The translations under genes were made by a program, and so were the position numbers. A DNA stretch of 64,000 nucleotides from NCBI GenBank assembly GCA_002700095.1, contig PACL01000035.1:1-64000 (forward strand), in the 5' to 3' direction. This stretch comes from Fulvimarina sp. GTDB lineage: Bacteria > Pseudomonadota > Alphaproteobacteria > Rhizobiales > Rhizobiaceae. Below are positions 18,187 through 26,063 of this stretch, piece after piece (within the stretch, counting starts at the first letter, position 1; each line of letters begins with the position of its first letter). The notes below the pieces were generated by a model. The model saw only the letters and a program-made list of their open reading frames with translations, searched no databases and was not told the origin of the DNA.

Positions 18187-18225
18187 AGCGCGGCGGCCCA
18201 CGCGCTGCGCCTCTCGATCATGCCC

Positions 18226-18759
18226 TCAGCCGTGGAAGGCGGTCCTTAGCAGGTCGATCTGCTGGCCGACCGGATTGGCGGCCTCCGGACGTTCCTCGAC
18301 GGCGTTTGCCGAGCCGTAGATCTCGCGATCCAGCATGGCGATGCGCCGCTCGAGCTTGATCGCCCGCTCGACGATGTCGCGGAACTTCTCGGGAAGATCG
18401 GGATATTCCGGCGAATCCTTCGCGGTGCCGAGGCCTTCCAGCCGGACCTTGACCTTCTCCGCCTCGACCTGGCTGCGCGACATGTCGCCCTGGTTGGCGG
18501 CGCGCTGCAGGAGCAGCCACGAGGCAACCTGCATCAGACGCGTGGTGAGGCGCATGGATTCGGCGGCATAGAGGGTGGCGCCGGCCCGGGTCAGGCTCTT
18601 GGCGTCGGTCCGTCCGTCGCCGTCGAGATAGGCCGCGGTCTCGTCGACCATCGCCATGCCTTCGTTGAACAGCGGCTGGAACGAGCGCGAGAATGCCAGG
18701 TGCTCGGCCAGCTTGACGGTCCGGTCGTCGTCGCGGGAATCTGTCGTCTGGGATACCAT
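18226..18759 (-). CDS. rcdA: RcdA (DUF1465), adaptor for CtrA degradation
   Basis: RcdA works with CpdR and PopA to deliver the cell-cycle regulator CtrA to ClpXP in Caulobacter. This 177-residue DUF1465 protein has the family features LAFSRSFQPLFNEGMAMVDETAAYLDG-like helices (residues 23-49), AESMRLTTRLMQVASWLLLQRA and a polar, probably disordered C-terminal tail. It is soluble, with no signal peptide. It converges on cobQ. Upstream DNA has a CtrA-like TTAA pair (18884-18897), in line with the CtrA control of rcdA known in Caulobacter. Confidence 0.88.
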   Translation of the reverse strand: MVSQTTDSRDDDRTVKLAEHLAFSRSFQPLFNEGMAMVDETAAYLDGDGRTDAKSLTRAGATLYAAESMRLTTRLMQVASWLLLQRAANQGDMSRSQVEAEKVKVRLEGLGTAKDSPEYPDLPEKFRDIVERAIKLERRIAMLDREIYGSANAVEERPEAANPVGQQIDLLRTAFHG

Positions 18760-18883
18760 CGCCTAGCGCCAACTCCTGACAGCCTGTTCGCAGAATCACA
18801 ACGAACGCAACACCGTAGCGCCGTTGTTCGCGCCAAGGTGCGGCGAACCCGCCGCCAAAGCAAGCCGGCTCGGTTGCTTTTCC

Positions 18884-18897
18884 TTAACCTCGGTTAA
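18884..18897. promoter_or_regulatory. CtrA-like box
   Basis: TTAACCTCGGTTAA is a TTAA pair with a six-base gap, one base shorter than the canonical seven. It lies about 125 bases upstream of the rcdA start. The motif is short and the spacing imperfect, so binding is only suggested. Confidence 0.35.
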
Positions 18898-18920
18898 TAC
18901 CCCGAACGGCAAACGAAAGG

Positions 18921-18949
18921 CAAAAAAAAGAGCCGAACGAGCGGCTCTC
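18921..18949 (-). terminator. Rho-independent terminator reading leftward
   Basis: AGAGCCG (18929-18935) and CGGCTCT (18942-18948) form a perfect seven-pair stem with a six-base loop. On the minus strand the hairpin is followed at once by eight Ts. No protein gene on the minus strand ends just before it, which points to a non-coding transcript. Confidence 0.75.
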
Positions 18950-19065
18950 AGGAGTTTCAACAGGGAGGCGTCAAACGATGCGGAGAACCGCGCCGCCTAT
19001 CCAGCGAACTGGACTGATTAGAGTGATACCTCCGAAACCTTACCTGATCCTTAACGGGTGGTTTC
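18921..19065 (-). ncRNA. Candidate trans-acting small RNA
   Basis: A strong minus-strand terminator (18921-18949) has no coding gene upstream of it on that strand within the 190-base space. The sequence before the terminator carries several C-rich stretches (GCCTCCCTG, AACTCCTG, TTCTCCG) that could pair with ribosome-binding sites, a feature of several alphaproteobacterial small RNAs. The 5' end is a guess. The same bases on the plus strand look like ribosome-binding sites, so part of the signal could be coincidental. Confidence 0.35.
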
Positions 19066-19145
19066 CATCGCAAGATTTTCTCTACCTTTCGGCTGACGAC
19101 ACGGCCAAAGCGGCCAGATCAATGGAACCAACTGGAGAAGTGGCG

Positions 19146-20147
19146 ATGGACGGCGAAATGCGTGTCGTGGAAATCGGCGAGCCCGGCGGGCCGGACGCGC
19201 TCCGCATCGGCAAACGCCCGGTGCCGAAGCCCGCGCGCGGCGAGATCCTGATCGAAGTCGCCGCCGCTGGCGTCAACAGGCCCGACGTGATGCAGCGCCA
19301 GGGTCTCTACCCGGCCCCTCCCGGCGCGCCCGAATGGCCGGGCCTGGAAGTTTCGGGCACCGTCGCGGCGCTCGGAGACGAGGCCTCGCGCTTTGCCGTC
19401 GGCGACCGGGTGATGGCGCTGGTGGCGGGCGGCGGCTATGCCGACTACGTCACCGTCGACGAGACCAATGCCGTCATGGCGCCCCGGGCGCTCAGCCTGA
19501 TCGAGGCGGCCGGGTTTCCGGAGACCTTCTTCACCGTCTGGCACAACGTCTTCCAGCGCGGCGGCCTGAAGGCCGGCGAGACGTTCCTCGTCCATGGCGG
19601 GACGTCGGGCATCGGCACGACGGCGCTCCAACTCGCCCATGAATTCGGCGCAAGGGCGTTCGCCACCGCCGGAAGCGACGACAAGTGCCGCGCGGCCGAA
19701 AAGCTCGGCGCCGACGCCTGCATCAACTACAGGAACGCCGATTTCGTCGCGGCGCTGAAGGAGGCGACCGGCGGCAAGGGTATCGATCTTATCCTCGACA
19801 TGATCGGCGGCGACTACGCCGCCCGCAACGTCGACGTCGCCGCCGAGGACGGGCGGATCGTCCAGATCGCCGTCCAGCGCGGCGCCAAGGCCGAGCTCGA
19901 CCTGTTCAAGATCATGCGCAAGCGGCTGACGCTGACCGGTTCGACCCTGCGCAACCGGCCCGTCGCCTTCAAGGCGACGATCGCCGACGAGCTCTCCACC
20001 CACGTCCTGCCGCTGATCGAGAGCGGCAAGGTCAAACCGCTGATCGACGAGACCTACCCGCTCGAGGCAGCGGCGGATGCCCATCGCCACATGGACGAGG
20101 ATCACATCGGCAAGATCATCCTGACCACCGGCAGAGGCGGCGCGTAG
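19146..20147 (+). CDS. NAD(P)H quinone oxidoreductase, PIG3/QOR branch of zinc-free MDR family
   Basis: Reduces quinones with NAD(P)H. The 333-residue frame has the MDR catalytic domain (MRVVEIGEPGGPDALRIGKRP-like start, AGVNRPDVMQRQGLYPAPPG near residues 42-61). A Rossmann domain follows with the nucleotide motif HGGTSGIGTTALQLA near residues 149-163. No structural-zinc cysteine cluster is present, as in the quinone oxidoreductase branch. The ATG at 19146 has GGAGAAG at proper spacing. An in-frame ATG at 18978 also has GGGAGG upstream and would add 56 residues without family similarity. Confidence 0.88.
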   Translation: MDGEMRVVEIGEPGGPDALRIGKRPVPKPARGEILIEVAAAGVNRPDVMQRQGLYPAPPGAPEWPGLEVSGTVAALGDEASRFAVGDRVMALVAGGGYADYVTVDETNAVMAPRALSLIEAAGFPETFFTVWHNVFQRGGLKAGETFLVHGGTSGIGTTALQLAHEFGARAFATAGSDDKCRAAEKLGADACINYRNADFVAALKEATGGKGIDLILDMIGGDYAARNVDVAAEDGRIVQIAVQRGAKAELDLFKIMRKRLTLTGSTLRNRPVAFKATIADELSTHVLPLIESGKVKPLIDETYPLEAAADAHRHMDEDHIGKIILTTGRGGA

Positions 20148-20244
20148 GCGCCTCCGGGCCGTTCGCCGACCCGCCACGACGAACCCCCGCCGTGCTGCCG
20201 GATCGTGGCACGAAACCGGAACGCCGCCACGAAACGGGCTCCGA

Positions 20245-21276
20245 ATGATCGACTTCACCAGCTTCGGCTTCACCGTCAACATCGCCCTCTTCGTCGCTGC
20301 CGCCGCGGTGATCACCTATGCGGGCGTCAAGGTCTCGCATCTCGCCGACGAACTCGCCGACCGCACCGGGCTCGGCGAGGTCGTCGCCGGCGCGCTCTTC
20401 GTCGGCGCCTCGACTTCCCTGCCCGGCGCGATCACGTCCGTCGCCACCGCCTGGCAGGGCTTTCCCGCGCTCTCGATCGGCAACGCACTGGGCGGGCTCA
20501 CGGCACAGACCCTGTTCATCGCGGTCGCCGACATCTTCTATCGCCGCGCCAATCTGGAACATGCGGCGGCGACACCGGTCGCCCTGGCGCAGGGACTGCT
20601 CCTGGTGGCGCTGCTGGCGACGGCGCTGATCGGCTCGACGATACCCGCCATCCAGGTGTTCGGCGTCCACCCGGTGTCCTACCTCCTGCCCGTCGGCTAT
20701 GTCTTCGGGCTCCTGCTTTTGAGGAACGTCCATCAGAGCGACATGTGGCGGGCAACCGTCACCGACGAGACGCGCGAGGAGACCTCCGACGCCTCCGAGA
20801 GCGACGACGAGCGCAGCAATGGCAGGCTGTGGGGCACCTTCGCCATATACGCCGCGCTCACGGCCCTTGCCGGCTACGTGGTCGGCGAGGCCAGCATAGC
20901 GCTCGTCGGACTTACCGGCGTCTCGCAGACCCTGTTCGGCACGACCTTCACGGCGATCGCCAACTCCCTGCCCGAACTGGTCACCGCAATTGCAGCCGTC
21001 AGGATCGGCGCTGTCGGTCTCGCCGTGGGCGACATCATCGGCGGGAACGCCTTCGAGATCCTGTTCCTCAGCCTCGCCGACTTCGTCACGCCCCAGTCGA
21101 TCTATCGCGACATGACGCCCGACGATCAGGCGACCGGTCTCTTCGCCGCGCTGATGGTGCTCGTCGTCCTCCTCGGCATGATGAAGCGCGAGAAGCGCGG
21201 CGCCTTCAACATCGGCTTCGAGAGCGTCTTCGTCTTCGGGCTCTACGGGCTTTCGGTCCTCGTCCTCTTCGTGTGA
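20245..21276 (+). CDS. Sodium/calcium exchanger family (CaCA) membrane protein
   Basis: A 343-residue inner-membrane cation/proton or cation/sodium exchanger. It contains the two alpha repeats of the family: GASTSLPGAITSVATA near residues 54-69 and TAIANSLPELVTAIAAVRIG near 237-256, followed by GDIIGGNAFEILFLSL. About ten hydrophobic segments surround an acidic hydrophilic loop near residues 175-190 (TSDASESDDERS), probably cytosolic. The ion carried cannot be fixed from sequence. A hairpin with a T-run follows at 21291. Confidence 0.88.
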   Translation: MIDFTSFGFTVNIALFVAAAAVITYAGVKVSHLADELADRTGLGEVVAGALFVGASTSLPGAITSVATAWQGFPALSIGNALGGLTAQTLFIAVADIFYRRANLEHAAATPVALAQGLLLVALLATALIGSTIPAIQVFGVHPVSYLLPVGYVFGLLLLRNVHQSDMWRATVTDETREETSDASESDDERSNGRLWGTFAIYAALTALAGYVVGEASIALVGLTGVSQTLFGTTFTAIANSLPELVTAIAAVRIGAVGLAVGDIIGGNAFEILFLSLADFVTPQSIYRDMTPDDQATGLFAALMVLVVLLGMMKREKRGAFNIGFESVFVFGLYGLSVLVLFV

Positions 21277-21290
21277 CACCGGCAAGACGG

Positions 21291-21318
21291 CAGGCGGGCC
21301 AGAGTCCGCCTGTCTTTT
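21291..21318 (+). terminator. Rho-independent terminator after the exchanger gene
   Basis: CAGGCGG (21291-21297) pairs with CCGCCTG (21306-21312) and is followed by TCTTTTCC. It lies 15 bases after the stop codon of the CaCA gene, in the right direction. Confidence 0.6.
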
Positions 21319-21427
21319 CCTTGCGCTGGCGGCGCGAAGGATTTATATCGAACCCCGAATTCCCGGACATCCAGCGATGATCCACGGCCTGTCCCCCACG
21401 GGGCAGGCGAACAGGAGGATTTTATCC

Positions 21428-22132
21428 ATGGCCCAGCAATTGTTGATGCCGAAGGCGACGGCCGTCTGGCTCGTCGACAACACCTCGCTCTCGTTCGAGC
21501 AGATCGCCGACTTCTGCACCCTGCATCCGCTCGAGGTGAAGGCGATCGCGGACGGCGAATCGGCGCAAGGCATCAAGGGCCTCGATCCGATCATGACCGG
21601 CCAGCTCTCCCGCGACGAGATCGAGCGCGCCGAGAAGGACGAGAAGCACAAGCTGAAGCTGGCGCCGCCGAAGGTGCGCGTGCCGGAATCCAAGCGCAAG
21701 GGTCCGCGCTACACCCCCGTCTCCAAGCGCCAGGACCGGCCGAACGCCATCCTCTGGCTGGTGCGCAACCATCCCGAGGTGAAGGACGCCGCGATCTCGC
21801 GCCTCGTCGGCACCACCAAGAACACCATCGAGCAGATCCGCGAGCGCACCCACTGGAACTCGGCGAACCTGCAGCCGATGGATCCGGTGACGCTCGGCCT
21901 CTGCTCGCAGATCGACCTCGATCTCGAGGTCGAGAAGGCGACGCGCGGCATGCCCAAGCCCGAGGAACTGGCGGAAGAGGAGCGGCTGCTCTCGGCCGCC
22001 CAGACCCAGGACTGGTCGCCGATGTCGTCGAGCGGTCATGAGGAGAAAGAGATCGACGAGGCCGCGGTCTTCGCCAAGCTCTCCTCCATGCGCCGCGAGA
22101 TGCCGGAAGACGACGAGGACGACCACCGCTGA
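21428..22132 (+). CDS. trcR: DUF1013 protein, cell-cycle transcriptional regulator TrcR
   Basis: A 234-residue DUF1013 protein, conserved in alphaproteobacteria and annotated as the cell-cycle transcriptional regulator TrcR. It opens MAQQLLMPKATAVWLVDNTSLSFEQIADFC, where residues 14-30 look like the first helices of a winged or helix-turn-helix fold. The central part is RPNAILWLVRNHPEVKDAAISRLVGTTKNTIEQIRERTHW, a second HTH-like element near residues 99-138. The tail is acidic. The ATG at 21428 follows AGGAGG nine bases upstream. Its nearness to rcdA groups two cell-cycle genes within 4 kb. Confidence 0.85.
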   Translation: MAQQLLMPKATAVWLVDNTSLSFEQIADFCTLHPLEVKAIADGESAQGIKGLDPIMTGQLSRDEIERAEKDEKHKLKLAPPKVRVPESKRKGPRYTPVSKRQDRPNAILWLVRNHPEVKDAAISRLVGTTKNTIEQIRERTHWNSANLQPMDPVTLGLCSQIDLDLEVEKATRGMPKPEELAEEERLLSAAQTQDWSPMSSSGHEEKEIDEAAVFAKLSSMRREMPEDDEDDHR

Positions 22133-22330
22133 CTTCAGAGTCGCCCCCCGGTCGTCGACCGGCGCCGCGCGGGCTCGGTACCAGCGCCGCAACTCACGAA
22201 GATGGCTGGAGCGGGATGACGTCGGGCTCGCCCGGCCGTTGCGCGCGATCTCTCTCCGGCGTTCGACATCTGGAGCGCGCCTGAGCTCCGCGACCGGCGC
22301 TGCGAACCATGCGCCGGCAGAGGCTTCGGC

Positions 22331-22978
22331 TCAGCCCGCGAAGATGCCGTCCCAGGCCTCGACCGCCTTCTGCGCCCGCGACTTGACGGTCGCGGCGTCG
22401 TCGCCGGGACGGTAGAGCGACGAGCCGAGGCCGAAATGGCGAATGCCGGCCGCGGCATAGGACGCGAAATCCGTCTCCGAGACGCCGCCCACGGCACCGA
22501 CCGGCAGGTCCGGCGGCAGGATCGTCCGGATCGCCTTGATCCCCGATGGGCCGAGCGCGCTGGCGGGAAAGAACTTCAGCGCCGTCGCCCCGAGCCGGGC
22601 CGCCGCCAGCGCCTCGGTCGCGGTGAAGACGCCGGGCATGGTGACGAGTCCCTGTTCGCCGGCCCGGGTGAGCACGGCCGCGTCGACGTTCGGGCTCACC
22701 AGCAACTGACCGCCGCAATCGGCCAGACGGTCCACCGACGCGACGTCGAGGACCGTTCCCGCGCCGATCAGCACCCCGTCAGGCGCGAGCAGCGACGCCA
22801 TCTCGATCGAACGGAACGGATCCGGCGAGTTCAGCGGGATCTCGATCGCCTCGATGCCGGCCTCGATCAGGCCCGCGACGACCGCTTCGCAATCATCGGG
22901 GGTCAGACCGCGCAGGATCGCGACGATGTCGCGCTTCAGTTTCGGCCAGGCCAGGCGCTTGGTCACGGGTTCGCTCAT
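22331..22978 (-). CDS. dgoA: 2-dehydro-3-deoxy-6-phosphogalactonate aldolase
   Basis: Cleaves KDPGal to pyruvate and glyceraldehyde 3-phosphate, the last step of De Ley-Doudoroff galactose breakdown. The 215-residue protein has the KDPG-aldolase-type barrel, with AILRGLTPDDCEAV, EIPLNSPDPF, the phosphate and substrate segment LIGAGTVLD, and the Schiff-base lysine in ALKFFPASALG near residue 135. The end GLGSSLYRPGDD matches DgoA rather than Eda. It is the last gene of the galactose operon and overlaps dgoK by four bases. Confidence 0.93.
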   Translation of the reverse strand: MSEPVTKRLAWPKLKRDIVAILRGLTPDDCEAVVAGLIEAGIEAIEIPLNSPDPFRSIEMASLLAPDGVLIGAGTVLDVASVDRLADCGGQLLVSPNVDAAVLTRAGEQGLVTMPGVFTATEALAAARLGATALKFFPASALGPSGIKAIRTILPPDLPVGAVGGVSETDFASYAAAGIRHFGLGSSLYRPGDDAATVKSRAQKAVEAWDGIFAG

Positions 22979-23889
22979 GTCAGGATCTTTCGTGCTGCCG
23001 CAAGGAGGCCCCGTCGAACCGCCGCCTCGCCGTCCTCTTCATGGGCCGCGAAGCCGAGGGCATCGAAGGCCGCCCGGTAGCGCTCGGCGAGGGGCCCCGC
23101 CGCAACCAGTCGGACGGACGTCTCGTCGAGCCGGCCGAAACGGCTCGCCGCACCGACGAGTTCGAGGCCGATGAGAAGGCCTGACAGGATGGTGGCCGGG
23201 TGCTGCGCTTCGCCCGGTGCAAGAAGCCCGGCGGCGCGGATGGCAAACAGCCGGTTCGACAATTCCGCCGGGCGGGCGAAGGCCGTCCGCACCGCCGTCT
23301 GAAAGGCCGCCACGTCGAAGGCGTCGTCCTGCGGCTCCACCGAATGCTTGAGGATCGTGTGGCCGGCAATGGCGGCATAGAGGTCGCCGGTGATGAAGGT
23401 GGAGAAGCCGGTCAGCCGGTCGCCCTCCAGGACGACCCATTTGGAATGGGTGCCCGGCAGGCAGGCGAGCCGGCGTCCCTCCCCCACATCGAGGCCGAGA
23501 ATCTGGGTTTCCTCGCCGCGCATCACGTCGAAGGCGCCCTCCGCGCGCTGGCAGACGCCTGGCAGGATGAACACTGCGCGCCCCGCATCGGGCACGCGAA
23601 CCGCGCCGTCCGAAAGGCTTTTCGGATCGGCGGGCGTCTCGACATAGGGCGCCTCGACCCAGCCCTGCCTCGCGCCCACCATGCCGCAGGCGATCACCGG
23701 CAGATCGGCGTCCGCGCCAAGGGCGTCCAGCTGGCGCTCGAGCACGCCGGCAAAGCCGCCCATCGCCTCGCCGGCCGTCGCCATGCCCTCGCCGCTGCGC
23801 CGCTCGGCCAGCACATCGCCCGCCCCGTCGACCAGCCAGAGGCGGAACGAGGACGTTCCCCAGTCGACCAGCACGGCGAAGGCGGTCAT
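22975..23889 (-). CDS. dgoK: 2-dehydro-3-deoxygalactonokinase
   Basis: Phosphorylates 2-keto-3-deoxygalactonate at C6 with ATP. The 304-residue DgoK-family protein starts with the ATPase-type phosphate loop DWGTSSFRLWLVD (residues 9-21) and has CGMVGARQGWVEAPY, LPGTHSKWV (near 155) and FSTFITGDLYA, all standard for DgoK. It overlaps gal upstream and dgoA downstream by four bases each, so the three are translated together. Confidence 0.94.
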   Translation of the reverse strand: MTAFAVLVDWGTSSFRLWLVDGAGDVLAERRSGEGMATAGEAMGGFAGVLERQLDALGADADLPVIACGMVGARQGWVEAPYVETPADPKSLSDGAVRVPDAGRAVFILPGVCQRAEGAFDVMRGEETQILGLDVGEGRRLACLPGTHSKWVVLEGDRLTGFSTFITGDLYAAIAGHTILKHSVEPQDDAFDVAAFQTAVRTAFARPAELSNRLFAIRAAGLLAPGEAQHPATILSGLLIGLELVGAASRFGRLDETSVRLVAAGPLAERYRAAFDALGFAAHEEDGEAAVRRGLLAAARKILT

Positions 23890-24839
23890 GCGCCCGCCGA
23901 CGGATCGAAGTGGAACGGCTCGGTGCCCCGCCGCCGGCCGAGCAGGAAGGCGTCGGCGACATGGCGCAGCGGCGCCAGGTCGACGTCCGATTGTCCCGCC
24001 GCGATCAGTTCGGCGAAGCGGGCGTAGAGCCCGTCATATTCGGCCTCCGGCCCGACATCCCGCTCCTCGCCGTCGACGGACAGCTTGGCGCCGCCCATGG
24101 ACAGTTTCAGCGTGCCGCCGTCGGTTTCGACGACGATGTCCCAGGTCTGCTGGCCGGTCTGACGGAAGTCGAAGGCCGCCTCGACCGCCTCGCCTTGCGG
24201 GCCCGCGAAGGCGAGATCGGCGGCGATCGGCGCCTGGCGGTTGTCCGGGAAGGTCAGTTCGGCGCCGGTCAGCCAGATCGGGAAGGGCAGGATCCTCGTC
24301 ACGATCGACAAAGCGTTGATGCCGGGGTCGAAGACGCCGAGCCCGCCCGCCTCGAAAATCCAGTCCTGGCCCGGATGCCAGTGGCGCACGTCCTCCTTCC
24401 AGGTGACGGTCATCCTGCGGATGCTCCGCGACTTCAGCCATTCCCGCGCCGGCTCGACGCCGGGCGCATGGCGCGAATGCCAGGTGGCGAACAGCGACGC
24501 GCCATGCGAGGCGGCAAGGCCCGCCAGATGCTCGACCTCCGACAGGGTCGCCCCCGGCGGCTTTTCCAGCATCACGTGCTTGCCGTGTCTGAGCGCTTCG
24601 GCGGCCGTCTCGTGGCGCGCCTGGGGCGGCATGCAGAGCGAGACGGCCGCAATGTCGGGTATCGCCTCCAGCATCTCGGCGGTGGAAGCGAAATTGGCGA
24701 TGCCGTCGACGCCGGCATTGCGGCTCGCAGCCGCCACCAGCTCGAAGCCCAGGCTGCGCGACAAGGACGGCAGATGCTGGTCGCGGGCGATCTTGCCGAT
24801 GCCCACCAGACCCAGTTTGACAGGAGCCATCTTCGTCAC
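23886..24839 (-). CDS. gal: D-galactose 1-dehydrogenase, Gfo/Idh/MocA family
   Basis: Oxidises D-galactose to galactonolactone with NAD(P). The 317-residue protein has the N-terminal dinucleotide motif LGLVGIGKIARDQHLPSL (residues 8-25), MLEKPPGATLSEVE (the EKP motif), then WKEDVRHWHPGQDWIFEAGG and GVFDPGINALSI, which closely match the characterised Pseudomonas fluorescens galactose dehydrogenase. It may also accept L-arabinose. It overlaps gguB upstream and dgoK downstream, linking uptake with the first oxidation step. Confidence 0.9.
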   Translation of the reverse strand: MTKMAPVKLGLVGIGKIARDQHLPSLSRSLGFELVAAASRNAGVDGIANFASTAEMLEAIPDIAAVSLCMPPQARHETAAEALRHGKHVMLEKPPGATLSEVEHLAGLAASHGASLFATWHSRHAPGVEPAREWLKSRSIRRMTVTWKEDVRHWHPGQDWIFEAGGLGVFDPGINALSIVTRILPFPIWLTGAELTFPDNRQAPIAADLAFAGPQGEAVEAAFDFRQTGQQTWDIVVETDGGTLKLSMGGAKLSVDGEERDVGPEAEYDGLYARFAELIAAGQSDVDLAPLRHVADAFLLGRRRGTEPFHFDPSAGA

Positions 24840-26053
24840 GCCCGGTTCTTGTTGTAGACGTCGAAGATCACGGCGACGAGCAGCACGAGGCCCTTGATCA
24901 CCTGCTGGTAGTCGATGCCGATACCGAGAATCGACATGCCGTTGTTCATCACGCCCATGATGAAGGCGCCGATCACCGCGCCGATGATCGTGCCGACGCC
25001 GCCGGCCATCGAGGCGCCGCCGATGAACACCGCCGCGATGACGTCGAGCTCGAAGCCGAGGCCCGCCTTCGGCGTCGCGGTGTTGAGGCGGGCGGCGAAG
25101 ACGAGGCCCGCGAGAGCCGCCAGCATCCCCATGTTGGCGAAGGTCAGGAACACCAGCCGCTCGGTGTTGATGCCCGACAGCCTTGTCGCCTTCTCGTTGC
25201 CGCCGACGGCGTAGATCCGCCGACCGATGGTTGTGCGCGAGGTGATGAAGGAATAGACGGCGATCAGGAGCGCCATCACCACGAGGACGTTCGGAAAGCC
25301 CCGGAAGGTCGAGAGCGCCCAGGTCAGATAGACGATCGCCGCGGCGAGGATGAAGTTGCGCGCGAAGAAGAACAGCGCCGGCTCGTCGTCATGGCTGGAC
25401 GCGCGGTTGCGGAAGCGTGACCGGAGGCCAAAGAACAGCATCACGGCGACGACGGCGACGCCGAGCAGCATCGACAACAGGTTGAAGCCCTTGATGCCGA
25501 AGACGTCCGGCAGGAAGCCCGACGAGATCAGCTGGAAGTTCGCCGGGAACGGCCCGACCGACTGGCCGGCCAGAAGCCAAAGCGTCAGGCCCTTGAAGAC
25601 CAGCATGCCGGCGAGCGTGACGATGAAGGACGGGATCTTCCAGTAGGCGATCCAGTAGCCCTGCATGGCGCCGATGACGGCGCCGACGGCGAGGCAGATG
25701 ACGCCGGCGAGGACGTAGTTCATGTCCCACTGGACGATCATCACCGCCGCCAACGCCCCGACGAAGCCGAGCACCGAGCCGACCGACAGGTCGATGTGGC
25801 CGGAGACGATGACCAGCAGCATCCCCAGCGCCATGATGATGACGTAGGAGTTCTGCAGGATCAGGTTGGTCAGGTTGATCGGCTTGAGCAGGATGCCGTC
25901 AGTGACGACCTGGAAGAACGCCATGATGACGATCAGCGCGAGCAGGATGCCGTATTCGCGCATGTGCTTGCGGATGAAGCTGCTTGAGCCGCCGGCCGCG
26001 CCGCCGGTCGCCGGCTTCGTCACGCTCGGCTGGTGAATGGCCTCTTGAGACAT
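24836..26053 (-). CDS. gguB: Sugar ABC transporter permease GguB
   Basis: The membrane pore subunit of a CUT2-type sugar importer, 405 residues with about ten hydrophobic segments. It has the family segments IMALGMLLVIVSGHIDLSVGS near residues 74-94, AVGGNEKATRLSGIN and VIAAVFIGGASMAGGVGTIIGA near the end. It follows gguA by ten bases and overlaps gal. With ChvE and GguA it resembles the Agrobacterium ChvE-GguAB system for galactose, arabinose and related sugars. Confidence 0.92.
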   Translation of the reverse strand: MSQEAIHQPSVTKPATGGAAGGSSSFIRKHMREYGILLALIVIMAFFQVVTDGILLKPINLTNLILQNSYVIIMALGMLLVIVSGHIDLSVGSVLGFVGALAAVMIVQWDMNYVLAGVICLAVGAVIGAMQGYWIAYWKIPSFIVTLAGMLVFKGLTLWLLAGQSVGPFPANFQLISSGFLPDVFGIKGFNLLSMLLGVAVVAVMLFFGLRSRFRNRASSHDDEPALFFFARNFILAAAIVYLTWALSTFRGFPNVLVVMALLIAVYSFITSRTTIGRRIYAVGGNEKATRLSGINTERLVFLTFANMGMLAALAGLVFAARLNTATPKAGLGFELDVIAAVFIGGASMAGGVGTIIGAVIGAFIMGVMNNGMSILGIGIDYQQVIKGLVLLVAVIFDVYNKNRA

Positions 26054-26063
26054 CCCGTTTTCC

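Larger units (their letters stand above)
18760..19145. other. Regulatory region between rcdA and the quinone oxidoreductase
   Basis: A 386-base region between divergent genes. From left to right it holds the rcdA promoter area, a CtrA-like TTAA pair, a minus-strand intrinsic terminator with eight Ts, and a candidate small RNA. It may instead encode an N-terminal extension of the oxidoreductase. Confidence 0.6.
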
